The notes under the pieces were generated by a model that worked only from the letters and a program-made list of their open reading frames with translations, had not been told where the DNA came from and ran no database searches. This document shows, piece by piece, positions 1 to 5,836 of a stretch of DNA of 5,836 nt. The first letter of the stretch is position 1; each line of letters starts with the position of its first letter. Source of the stretch: JBKPHS01 sp046729975 (GTDB lineage: Bacteria; Actinomycetota; Thermoleophilia; Solirubrobacterales; Thermoleophilaceae); assembly GCA_046729975.1 (NCBI GenBank), contig JBKPHS010000033.1, positions 1-5,836 of the forward strand, in the 5' to 3' direction. The position numbers and the translations under genes are program-made.

Positions 1-219
1 ACGGTGGACATGTCGTCGGGATCGCGCGCGCCGTGAGCGCCGGCCTCGGTCGGTTGCGGGCGTCGCGTGCGCTGGAGCGGAGACACTCCGCTCGCGTCCT
101 AGCGAGCGTGGGAGGGACGCTCGCGGAGATTCTCCGTGGCGCGCAGGGAACCGGCCGTAGGCGCCGCGAGGCGCCACCCTGGATCGAGTTGATAAACCCG
201 GGCGGCCCCGGGCGCGAGC
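1..219. other. Left-edge non-coding stretch rich in inverted repeats
   Basis: I find no gene here that I can defend. A plus-strand frame open from base 1 stops at 34-36 and would give only an 11-residue tail; it could be the end of a gene starting left of the window, but nothing identifies it. The longer plus-strand frame from 33 runs antisense into the oxidoreductase gene, is rich in Arg, Pro and Gly and resembles no family. The stretch does hold several inverted repeats. GAGCGGAG/CTCCGCTC lies at 75-93. CGCTCGC occurs at 89-95 and again at 118-124, and either copy can pair with GCGAGCG at 102-108. CGGAGA/TCTCCG lies at 124-136, and GGCGCC/GGCGCC closes a GCGA tetraloop at 160-175. The last inverted repeat, at 197-212, is listed separately as a terminator. 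Confidence 0.5.
193..212 (-). terminator. Probable intrinsic terminator of the oxidoreductase gene
   Basis: Read on the minus strand, seven bases after the TGA stop at 222-220, the sequence forms CCCGGG, loop GCCG, CCCGGG, followed directly by TTTAT. An all-GC 6-bp stem with a short T-rich tail, placed right behind a stop codon, fits a rho-independent terminator. The T tract is short, so termination strength is uncertain. Confidence 0.5.
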
Positions 220-1228
220 TCACGGGGCGGAATTCACGGCGAGGCCCCGTTGCCGAAGCTCCGCCTCCAGCTCGGGCATGCCGAACAGCTCCTGTGGCTC
301 GAAGCAGCCGAGGCGAGCGCCGTCGCGGCGCGTTGGATCCAGCAAGGCCTCCGCAAGAACGACCGTCGCGGCCGCCGCGAGACGGTAGTTGCCTGCACCG
401 GTGATGGTGCGCGCCGCGAGGTGCGCCCCCTCGCGCAGGACGCCAACCCACTCGGTCAGCAATTCGGTCGTGAGCTCGGTGGCCCGGTTTCTGCCGCGGG
501 GGACGAATGCGGCCACAGGCAAGGCCTGCATCAGCCCCAACGCATTGACGCTAAGCACGGCGCGATGGAGCGCCCGAGGGCTGAAGCGGGCATACGTGGT
601 CACCGCCCGCCGCGCGGCGAGGTTGCCGAGCCAACCATCTTCGGACTCGGCGAAGCGCAGGCACCGCGTCGGCCCGACGGGCGCCGGGAACGGGATCACT
701 GCCGTGGCGTGACGGCGCGCGGACGTCAAGTGGCGGTGCAGGGACTCGCCTCCCGCCCTGCCGCTGGCCCCGCCCGCCGAGAAAGCTGAAGACGATCTCG
801 ATCGCATCGGCGTCGGGGTGCGAGGCGAGCAGGTCGGCAACCACGAGGTTGCTCACGCCGGGGCTCCTGCCGGCGTTCAGCACAACGGTGCCGCGGGCAC
901 TCGTGGTCTCGGCGCGCAGCCGCTGGGCGGCGGCCGCCGGGCGCATAGACACGTCGATAAGCGCGCCGCCCTCGCGCAGCACCACGCGCTCGGCGGTCAG
1001 CTCGGGATGGGGCACGGCATCAACGACCAGGTCAACGCGAGCGATCGCCGCCGCCACGGTTTCGGGGCGGTCGAGATCCACGAAGGTGGAGCCGCGGGTG
1101 CCATCACGTTGCCGCGCGCCCTGGACGACGCGCCAGCCGGCGTCCTCGAACGCCCGCACGAGAGCGCTGCCCAAAACGCCGCGCGCCCCGATCACCAGCA
1201 CGGCGCGGGCGGCGGTTCCCGCCGCCAT
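220..1228 (-). pseudogene. Saccharopine dehydrogenase-like NAD(P)-binding oxidoreductase, frameshifted
   Basis: This gene reads as one protein of about 335 residues split between two frames. The first part (1228 down to about 770) starts with a Rossmann nucleotide-binding motif, VLVIGARGVLG, with glycines at residues 14, 17 and 20. It continues with a family-like segment containing AGRSPGVSNLVVADLL. In that frame the sequence then becomes Arg/Pro-rich and ends at 551. The adjacent frame takes over from about 770 to the stop at 220-222 and carries a plausible C-terminal domain, including IPFPAPVG and GCFEPQELF near the end, the latter typical of saccharopine dehydrogenase-like NAD(P)-binding proteins. 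Removing one G from the G4 run at 771-768 (minus strand) joins the two parts. The ATG at 1228 is supported by GGAGG at 1237-1233, four bases upstream. The substrate is unknown; many relatives are not lysine-pathway enzymes. A sequencing error would make this an intact gene. Confidence 0.75.
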
Positions 1229-1546
1229 CAGCCCTCCACCTCAAGCGGCCGTCCTCGCCGGACATGCGCGCTAGCGAACTCGCTCCGGCTGGAGACGACG
1301 TCGCGCGTGCTGCACGTCAACACCATAAGGCAGGCCGACGCGACGGACAGCGATGCAGGCGGTCGGGTGGGCGCGGCCCCTCCGCACGAGAAGCGAGACG
1401 CCACCGCCGAAAGTCGGCGTGCGCCTGCTCCGGACGAAGTCCGGGTGCGGGGAGACAGGCGTGGGCGAGGCCTCTGACGAGTCGAGCTGGAACTGCACCT
1501 GGCTCTCGACGACCTAGAAGGCCTCCCTCGTATGGGGCACTCGCGC
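1229..1546. other. 318-base gap between methyltransferase and oxidoreductase genes
   Basis: No recognised gene lies here. A minus-strand frame at 1498-1271 (75 residues from a GTG) and a 32-residue minus-strand frame at 1326-1228 are open. Neither resembles a known family and neither has a convincing ribosome binding site. A CCGGAC/GTCCGG inverted repeat with a GAA loop lies at 1430-1444. A TTGACG hexamer on the minus strand at 1320-1315 could be a -35 box for the oxidoreductase gene, but I see no good -10 box at 16-18 bases from it. The gap may hold that gene's promoter, or remnants of a lost gene. Confidence 0.45.
1233..1237 (-). promoter_or_regulatory. Ribosome binding site of the oxidoreductase gene
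   Basis: The minus strand reads GGAGG, four bases before the ATG at 1228-1226. This fixes the start ahead of the Rossmann motif. The site sits inside the last codons of a small open frame whose TGA overlaps the ATG by one base (TGATG). Confidence 0.65.
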
Positions 1547-2401
1547 TCATTTCCGTACCGCGACGACCTCGAGATACTCGGCTTCCGCGACGAGGGTGCC
1601 GTCGGTGGCCCGGTTGAACCGTTCGAGCTCGGCGGCGAGGTCGGCCGCGAAGCGTGCCTGGCGCTCGTCGTCGAGCTGGGCGAACGCGGTCCGTGTCGGT
1701 CCCAGCCAGGTGCGGTTGAACTCGACGTACTCGGCCGCCGAGTCTGCGCACAGATCGACCGCGCGGCGCGCGGTGCTGACCTCGCTCACGCGCTCGCCGA
1801 ACAGCTCGCGCAGCCTCTGCTCGGTTCCCCACTCGATCGGACGGCGGAGGCCGGCAGCCGCCGGAGGCGGCGGGACGTGCCTGTTGCTGACGGCCATGTA
1901 TCCGCCGATTAACCCGTCCGGCGTCCAGTTCGCCATGCCGATGCGTCCCCCGGGCCGGCAGACCCGCACGAGCTCGTCGGCGACCCGCTGCTGATCGGGG
2001 GCGAACATCGCGCCGAAGGTGGAGAGCACGACGTCGAACGACGCGTCTTCGAAGGGAAGCCCCTGCGCGTCCGCTACCGCCGTGGCGAGCGGGAGCGCCT
2101 CGATTTCCGCGCGCGCCCGGGCGACCTCCAAGAGGGAGGTGACGAAGTCGCTGGCGGTCACGCGAGCGCCACGACGCGCGGCGGAGATCGCGGTGTTGCC
2201 GCTACCCGCGGCGACGTCGAGCACGCGCTCGCCGGGATGGATGTCCAGCGATCGGCAGAGCACCTCTCCGACGAGCACGGTCCTGGCCCCGATGCGAGCG
2301 AAGTCGCCGCTCGCCCAGGCCGCACGCGCGCCCTCCGTGAGCTGCATCAGCCTTTCGGCTGGCAGTACCGCCGCCTGCCCGCCCACGGTCTGCACTCCCA
2401 T
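1547..2401 (-). CDS. Class I SAM-dependent methyltransferase (UbiE/Methyltransf_11 type)
   Basis: The 284-residue product should transfer a methyl group from S-adenosylmethionine to an unidentified substrate, probably a small molecule, in the cytoplasm. Motif I is VLDVAAGSGN at residues 60-69, followed by an acidic residue (D85 in ASDF) at the position that usually contacts the SAM ribose. DAQGLPF at 111-117 matches the usual adenine-contact region. FDVVLSTFGAMF at 122-133 is motif II-like, and LVRVCRPGGRIGMANW at 144-159 is the conserved post-II strand-turn. The C-terminal third has no recognisable substrate-specific motif. The frame stays open 22 codons further upstream, but I chose the ATG at 2401 because a perfect AGGAGG lies six bases before it. 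The gene diverges from the LuxR-type regulator with 123 bases between starts, which suggests control by that protein. The oxidoreductase gene follows on the same strand after 318 bases. Methyltransferase activity is well supported; the substrate cannot be told. Confidence 0.9.
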   Translation of the reverse strand: MGVQTVGGQAAVLPAERLMQLTEGARAAWASGDFARIGARTVLVGEVLCRSLDIHPGERVLDVAAGSGNTAISAARRGARVTASDFVTSLLEVARARAEIEALPLATAVADAQGLPFEDASFDVVLSTFGAMFAPDQQRVADELVRVCRPGGRIGMANWTPDGLIGGYMAVSNRHVPPPPAAAGLRRPIEWGTEQRLRELFGERVSEVSTARRAVDLCADSAAEYVEFNRTWLGPTRTAFAQLDDERQARFAADLAAELERFNRATDGTLVAEAEYLEVVAVRK

Positions 2402-2407
2402 CACGAA

Positions 2408-2413
2408 CCTCCT
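2408..2413 (-). promoter_or_regulatory. Strong ribosome binding site of the methyltransferase gene
   Basis: The minus strand reads AGGAGG, six bases before the ATG at 2401-2399. This perfect Shine-Dalgarno sequence decides the start against the longer open frame that begins at 2467. Confidence 0.8.
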
Positions 2414-2474
2414 ACCGTCCGCCGTCAGTGATGGCGCGACGCTACGGCTGGAGACACGCACCAACAACGGGGTG

Positions 2475-2494
2475 GGTACTCAAGCGGTACTCAA
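2475..2494. repeat. Tandem 9-bp direct repeat, candidate operator
   Basis: GGTACTCAA occurs twice, at 2475-2483 and 2486-2494, separated by GC, giving an 11-base period close to one turn of B-DNA. Two identical sites on the same helix face are what a protein binding as a head-to-tail pair would use. The repeat ends 30 bases before the regulator's GTG and lies about 75 bases upstream of the methyltransferase start, so a bound protein could affect both. The repeat is seen directly; its function is inference. Confidence 0.5.
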
Positions 2495-2524
2495 CCTGCG
2501 CGCGGCAGCGCTAGCGTCCTCCCA

Positions 2525-4729
2525 GTGGCTCCGATGACGTCGGGTCTGCCCGCTGCGACAAACCGCCTCGTGGGGCGCTCGAGGGAGATCGCCGCTGCAG
2601 AGGGTGCGCTGCGCCTCGCGCGCCTCGTGACTGTGACGGGCCCTGGAGGCGTGGGGAAGACCCGGCTGGCGCTCGAGCTCGCGCGACGCCGTGAGCGCAC
2701 GTCGGCGACGGTCGCGCTCGTCGATCTGTCGGCTATCGGCGAGGAGCGCCTGGTCCCGGCCGCGTTCGCCGCGGCTGTCGAGCTGCGGGGTGCGGCGGCG
2801 GACGCCATCCCCGACGTGGTTCGGCTGCTCGCGCACACCAGCGGCCTGATGGTGGTCGACAACTGCGAGCACGTAGGGGAGGCCGCGGCGGCGGCTGTGA
2901 CCTCGCTGCTCGAGGGCTGCCCACGGCTGCGGATCCTGGCCACCAGCAGGGAGGCGCTGCGCGTGCCGGGAGAGACGGTGTGGCCGCTGGCACCGCTCGA
3001 CCCCGACGAGGCGTTCCGTCTCTTCGTCGAGCGCGCCGAGGCGGTGCGCGCGGATGCGGTCGCGGGCGCTGAGGCGCCGATCGAGGAGATCTGCGCACGG
3101 CTGGAGGGACTGCCTCTCGCCCTCGAGCTGGCCGCGGCGCGCGTATCGGTTCTCTCGCCGAAGGCAATCCTGTCTCGCCTCGGCGATCGACTGGATGCCG
3201 TGTCGGGCGACATCCGCGGGGCGCCGCGGCGGCATCGCAGCCTGCGAGCGACGATCGAGTGGAGCTTCGACCTGCTCGGCTCGGAGGAGCAGACCGGGTT
3301 CACGCGCTTGTCGCTGTTCCCCGGCAGCTTCTCGCTGGATGCGGCAGCGGTGGTGGCCGGCGTGGATCTGGACATGCTCGGCAGGCTCGTTGGGAAGTCG
3401 CTCGTCACCATCGTTCCGAGTTCCGGAGGCGAGGTCCGCTACCGAATGCTCGACACGCTGCGCGCGTTCGGTCATGAACGCCTCTCGGCATCGGGCGACG
3501 AGGACGCGCTGCGGGCGAGGCATCTGGCCTTCTACCTCGCTCTCGCCGAGGCCGTGCACGACTCGAACGCCTTGGGGGGCTCGGACGCCGAGGCGCGAGC
3601 CCTGTCCGAGGAGCTCGACAACCTGCGGGCAGCGCTCGCCTGGGCCATCGACCACGACCGTGGCGCTGGACTGCGCCTGATCGGGGCCTCCCGACAAGCG
3701 TGGTTCCGGCGCAGCCAGACGGAGGGCATGGGTTGGGCGATCCGGCTGCTGGAACATCACCGTGAGCACGACCGGGCGCGCGCGCTCGGTCTCTTGTGCG
3801 CGGGCCACTTGGCTGTGATGCATCAGGACCACGCCGCCGCCCGCCCCACTCTCGTCGAAGCGGCCGAGCTCGCGGAGCGCTTGGGTGACACCGGAGTCCT
3901 GGCCGCTGCGCTTCATTACCTGGGCCTGAGCGACATGCTCTCGCGGGATCTGGAGGCAGCCGAACGGGAACTCGTACGCAGCGTCGAGCTCTTCCGGGGC
4001 CTCGCCCAGGCCCAGGGGGTGGGCCGTGGCCTCGGTGTCCTCGGATTCGTGCTCCTCTACAAATCAGACCTGGCGGGCGCCGACCGGGTTCTCGAGGAGG
4101 CACTCGTCACCGTCGAAGGCTGCGATGACGCTTGGGGGCAGGGCCAAGTTCTGCTCGGTCTCGGTCTGACCGCCAAGGTGGCCGGGGACGCCGCGGCCGC
4201 GACCCAGCACCTCTCAAGAGCGGTTCTCGCGCTCTCATCTGCGGGCGACGCGACGATCCTCGGGGTCGCCCTCGGCACGATCGCAGGACTCATCGTCTCG
4301 AGGGAGCCCGGGCGTGCGCTGCGTCTCGCAGCCGCCGCGGTTGGGTTGCGGGAGCGGATCGGCGGTGGGTACCCGCCGGGAACCGTCAACGAGCTGGAGA
4401 GCGTCCGGCGACTGGGATTTGAATCGCTTGGACCAGCCGCCGCCGACGTCGAATGGCAGGCCGGACTGCGGGTCGATCCCGCCGGCAGCGCCCTGCTGTT
4501 GGAGCGCCACCGGCCTGCACGCACGCCCGGTCCGTTGACGACGCGTCAGCTCGAGGTCGCCCGCCTGGTCGCCGATGGCCTCACCAACGCCCAGATCGCA
4601 GCGCGGCTGCACCTGTCGGAACGCACCGTCGAGAATCACGTCTTCAATGCACTCCGAGCGCTCGGACTGCACAACCGAGTCCAGCTCGCCACGTGGGTGA
4701 CCGACCAGAAGGTGACCGCAGGCGCCTGA
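2525..4729 (+). CDS. LuxR-family regulator with N-terminal NB-ARC/STAND ATPase
   Basis: The 734-residue protein is a large signal-integrating transcription factor of the STAND/MalT-like type. Near the N-terminus is a P-loop ATPase: Walker A GPGGVGKT at 39-46, Walker B-like LMVVDN at 108-113, ATSRE at 139-143 and the GLPLAL motif at 195-200. A winged-helix-like segment (RHRSLRATIEWSFDLL, 236-251) and RYRMLDTLRAF (about 305-315) follow, as in predicted ATPases of the COG3903 kind. Residues about 325-650 are Ala/Leu/Glu-rich helices resembling degenerate TPR repeats, the usual ligand- or partner-sensing part. The C-terminus (about 669-728) is a LuxR/GerE helix-turn-helix, with LTTRQLEVARLVADGLTN, then AQIAARLHLS and ERTVENHV. 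There is no N-terminal cyclase domain. The start is GTG at 2525; ATG at 2534 is an alternative, and neither has a clear Shine-Dalgarno sequence. The nearest upstream in-frame stop is at 2429-2431. It probably regulates itself and the divergent methyltransferase gene; the signal is unknown. Confidence 0.92.
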   Translation: MAPMTSGLPAATNRLVGRSREIAAAEGALRLARLVTVTGPGGVGKTRLALELARRRERTSATVALVDLSAIGEERLVPAAFAAAVELRGAAADAIPDVVRLLAHTSGLMVVDNCEHVGEAAAAAVTSLLEGCPRLRILATSREALRVPGETVWPLAPLDPDEAFRLFVERAEAVRADAVAGAEAPIEEICARLEGLPLALELAAARVSVLSPKAILSRLGDRLDAVSGDIRGAPRRHRSLRATIEWSFDLLGSEEQTGFTRLSLFPGSFSLDAAAVVAGVDLDMLGRLVGKSLVTIVPSSGGEVRYRMLDTLRAFGHERLSASGDEDALRARHLAFYLALAEAVHDSNALGGSDAEARALSEELDNLRAALAWAIDHDRGAGLRLIGASRQAWFRRSQTEGMGWAIRLLEHHREHDRARALGLLCAGHLAVMHQDHAAARPTLVEAAELAERLGDTGVLAAALHYLGLSDMLSRDLEAAERELVRSVELFRGLAQAQGVGRGLGVLGFVLLYKSDLAGADRVLEEALVTVEGCDDAWGQGQVLLGLGLTAKVAGDAAAATQHLSRAVLALSSAGDATILGVALGTIAGLIVSREPGRALRLAAAAVGLRERIGGGYPPGTVNELESVRRLGFESLGPAAADVEWQAGLRVDPAGSALLLERHRPARTPGPLTTRQLEVARLVADGLTNAQIAARLHLSERTVENHVFNALRALGLHNRVQLATWVTDQKVTAGA

Positions 4730-4742
4730 AGATCGACACGCA

Positions 4743-4790
4743 GTGCCCACGGGCACGAATCTGCACGATCCCGGAAGAGCGCCACTTCCG
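4743..4790 (+). terminator. Two small hairpins after the regulator, possible terminator
   Basis: Fourteen bases after the regulator stop, GTGCCC (4743-4748) and GGGCAC (4751-4756) form a compact inverted repeat. CGGAAG (4772-4777) and CTTCCG (4785-4790) form a second with a seven-base loop. Neither is followed by a T run, so a classical intrinsic terminator is not shown. Tail-less hairpins have been proposed to end transcripts in actinobacteria, which is why I list them with low confidence. Confidence 0.3.
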
Positions 4791-5312
4791 CTTCACACGC
4801 GAGCGCGAGCATCTCAACCGACGTCGAAGTCGCTCCCTGATTGGACGACGAGCAGGCGCGCAGGTCGAGACTGCTGCTCCGCGACGAATGGAGCGGTCTG
4901 TAGCCACCCCGCAGACAGCCGCCGCGCTATCGAGTTGGACGAATCTGAGCGGTGGCCGGAACGGGCGCGGGCCGACGCGCCGCTGCTCCCTTGATACCAG
5001 CGGGCGTGTCCAGCGGCCCCGGTCGCGCCTGCTGCGGACGACCGGCGAGCGCCGGTCCGATCGCCGCGTCACGCTCGCATCCGCCGGGCGAAGCGACGGC
5101 GACGCGTCGCGCTTGAGACGTGGAGCTTGTCCTGAGCATGATTCTGGTCCGATGGCCGCCGCGCTCCTCCTCCTGGGTCAGCAGCGCCTCGTTCGGACCC
5201 GAGGCGTGGCCGGCGTGGCGTGCGCGCTGGACCTCCTGCGAGAGCGTGCCACCGCTCGGCGACCGGACCTTGGAGGAGGGGGGTCTCGTCGCCGACACCG
5301 GCTCGCCACCCA

Positions 5313-5348
5313 CGGGCCGGCCGAGCTTGGTCAACCCGGGCCGGCCGA
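5313..5348 (-). terminator. GGCCGGCC inverted/direct repeat after the slipin gene, possible terminator
   Basis: The 12-mer CGGGCCGGCCGA occurs at 5313-5324 and again at 5337-5348. Because its core GGCCGGCC is self-complementary, the two copies (5315-5322 and 5339-5346) can pair into an 8-bp all-GC stem with a 16-base loop. The hairpin begins seven bases past the slipin stop codon. No T run follows, so termination is only a possibility. Confidence 0.35.
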
Positions 5349-5353
5349 TGGGC

Positions 5354-5836
5354 TCAGGTCCGCGCCAGCTCCCCGTTCTCGCTGCGCGGCGCGGCGGGCG
5401 CGTCGGTCGCTGCGGCGGCGGCCGCCGTCGTCTCGCGGTTGAGGAAGGCGCCGAGCTCCTGGATCGTGCTCATCAGCGGGGCCGGGAACACGACCGTGGA
5501 GTTCCTGTCGACTGCGATCTCTGCCAGGGTCTGGAGGTTGCGCAGCTGAAGCGCCAGGGGGTGGGCCATCATCACGTCGGACGCGGAGGCCAGCTCGCCG
5601 GCGGCGAGCGCCTCTCCCTCGGCGGCGATTATCTTCGCGCGCTTCTCGCGCTCCGCCTCGGCCTGGCGCGCCATGGCGCGCTTCATGCCCTCGGGCAGCT
5701 GGATGTCCTTGAGCTCGACGACGGTGACCTGGACGCCCCACTCCTCGGTCTGGACGTCGAGGATCTCGCGGATGTTCCGGTTGATCGTCTCGGTCTCGGC
5801 GAGCGTCTCGTCGAGCGTGTGACGCCCGACCACCGC
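5354..5836 (-). CDS. SPFH/Band 7 protein (stomatin-like slipin), C-terminal part
   Basis: The visible 160 residues are the C-terminal part of a prohibitin-homology (SPFH) protein; the frame is still open at the right edge, so the N-terminal membrane segment and most of the SPFH domain lie outside. The GTG at 5833 is an internal valine, not the start. Diagnostic sequence in order: GRHTLDETLAE, then INRNIREILDVQTEEWGVQV and VELKDIQLPEGMKRAMARQA, the end of the slipin SPFH core. AEAEREKRAKIIAAEGE is the charged helical coiled-coil region. ALQLRNLQTLAEIA followed by RNSTVVFPAP is a signature of the stomatin/slipin group. The tail is low-complexity (Thr, then a run of Ala, then Asp/Ala/Pro). Such proteins oligomerise on the inner face of the membrane and are linked to microdomain organisation and membrane-protein turnover, often beside an NfeD-type gene; any such partner would lie beyond the edge. 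It converges on the regulator and shows no functional link to it. Confidence 0.93.
   Translation of the reverse strand, partial: AVVGRHTLDETLAETETINRNIREILDVQTEEWGVQVTVVELKDIQLPEGMKRAMARQAEAEREKRAKIIAAEGEALAAGELASASDVMMAHPLALQLRNLQTLAEIAVDRNSTVVFPAPLMSTIQELGAFLNRETTAAAAAATDAPAAPRSENGELART

Larger units (their letters stand above)
2402..2524. promoter_or_regulatory. Divergent promoter/operator region
   Basis: These 123 bases separate the starts of the methyltransferase (leftward) and the LuxR-type regulator (rightward), so both promoters should lie here or just inside the genes. I could not identify a convincing -35/-10 pair for either direction. TTGAGT on the minus strand occurs twice, at 2494-2489 and 2483-2478, as part of the tandem repeat listed separately, but neither copy has a TATAAT-like box at standard spacing. 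Confidence 0.6.
4730..5353. other. 624-base gap between converging genes, no gene seen
   Basis: The regulator gene enters from the left and the slipin gene from the right, so this is the shared 3' region. Open frames here are Arg/Pro-rich, lack ribosome binding sites and match no family I know. The most extended, a minus-strand frame at 5334-4927, looks equally random. A GGAGGAGG tract at about 5271-5278 (plus) is not followed by a start codon. The gap holds two hairpins just after the regulator stop, an 18-bp near-perfect palindrome at 5040-5057 (GACCGGCG, AG, CGCCGGTC), a perfect 12-bp palindrome GCGACGCGTCGC at 5099-5110, and the GGCCGGCC pair near 5315-5346. I see no tRNA or other RNA gene. 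Confidence 0.5.

Noticed and set aside
551..760. Programmed ribosomal frameshifting as the explanation for the split oxidoreductase
   Set aside because: The shift needed is +1 and the site has no classical slippery heptamer or visible stimulatory structure, so a one-base error or mutation in the G4 run is simpler.
250..789. Plus-strand frames of about 100-220 codons opposite the oxidoreductase (for example 250-789, 389-712, 818-1477)
   Set aside because: They are antisense to recognisable oxidoreductase sequence, show random composition and have no supporting start sites.
1317..1832. A 171-codon minus-strand frame covering the end of the methyltransferase and the gap after it
   Set aside because: Most of it overlaps well-supported methyltransferase sequence in another frame, and its Arg-rich translation resembles nothing known. 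I could not identify the non-overlapping part as a real gene.
2402..2467. Upstream extension of the methyltransferase to a start at 2467
   Set aside because: The strong AGGAGG at 2413-2408 places translation at the ATG at 2401, and the extra 22 residues do not resemble the family's N-terminus.
2480..3916. A 478-codon open frame on the minus strand opposite the regulator
   Set aside because: It lies antisense to clear ATPase and helical-domain sequence, is rich in Arg, Gln and His with no recognisable domain, and is the usual shadow of a high-GC gene.
4453..5442. A 329-codon plus-strand open frame running from the regulator into the slipin gene
   Set aside because: It overlaps the LuxR helix-turn-helix in another frame and the slipin gene antisense, is mostly Arg/Pro/Ser and has no family resemblance.
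1..5836. CRISPR array, insertion sequence, integrase site, tRNA or rRNA gene
   Set aside because: I saw no regularly spaced repeats, transposase sequence, cloverleaf-like segment or conserved rRNA stretch.

Overview
The window is a piece of chromosome-like DNA that is visibly very GC-rich (about 70 % by eye). It has strongly G/C-biased third codon positions, GTG starts and long antisense shadow frames. Together with a STAND-ATPase/LuxR-type regulator and a stomatin-like gene, this suggests a high-GC actinobacterium or a relative such as the Thermoleophilia. That placement is inference; the window has no rRNA or other marker.

Layout, left to right. Positions 1-219 hold no convincing gene but are dense in inverted repeats; the last one looks like a terminator for the leftward gene that follows. 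Positions 220-1228 (minus) encode an oxidoreductase of the saccharopine-dehydrogenase-like type with an N-terminal Rossmann fold, interrupted by an apparent single-base frameshift in a G4 run near 768-771. Positions 1229-1546 are a 318-base gap with no recognised gene. Positions 1547-2401 (minus) encode a class I SAM-dependent methyltransferase with a strong ribosome binding site. A 123-base divergent intergenic region (2402-2524) carries a perfect 9-bp direct repeat spaced by one helical turn. Positions 2525-4729 (plus) encode a 734-residue regulator: NB-ARC/STAND ATPase, helical TPR-like middle, C-terminal LuxR helix-turn-helix. Positions 4730-5353 are a 624-base gap between converging genes with several palindromes. 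Positions 5354-5836 (minus) are the C-terminal 160 residues of an SPFH/stomatin-like (slipin) membrane protein whose start lies beyond the right edge.

The regulator and methyltransferase diverge from a shared control region, so local control of the methyltransferase (and perhaps the oxidoreductase downstream on the same strand) is a reasonable hypothesis. The slipin is probably an unrelated neighbour. I see no clear sign of a new defence system, mobile element or CRISPR array. The points most worth checking are the broken oxidoreductase, the tandem repeat in the divergent promoter region and the clustered hairpins at 75-175.
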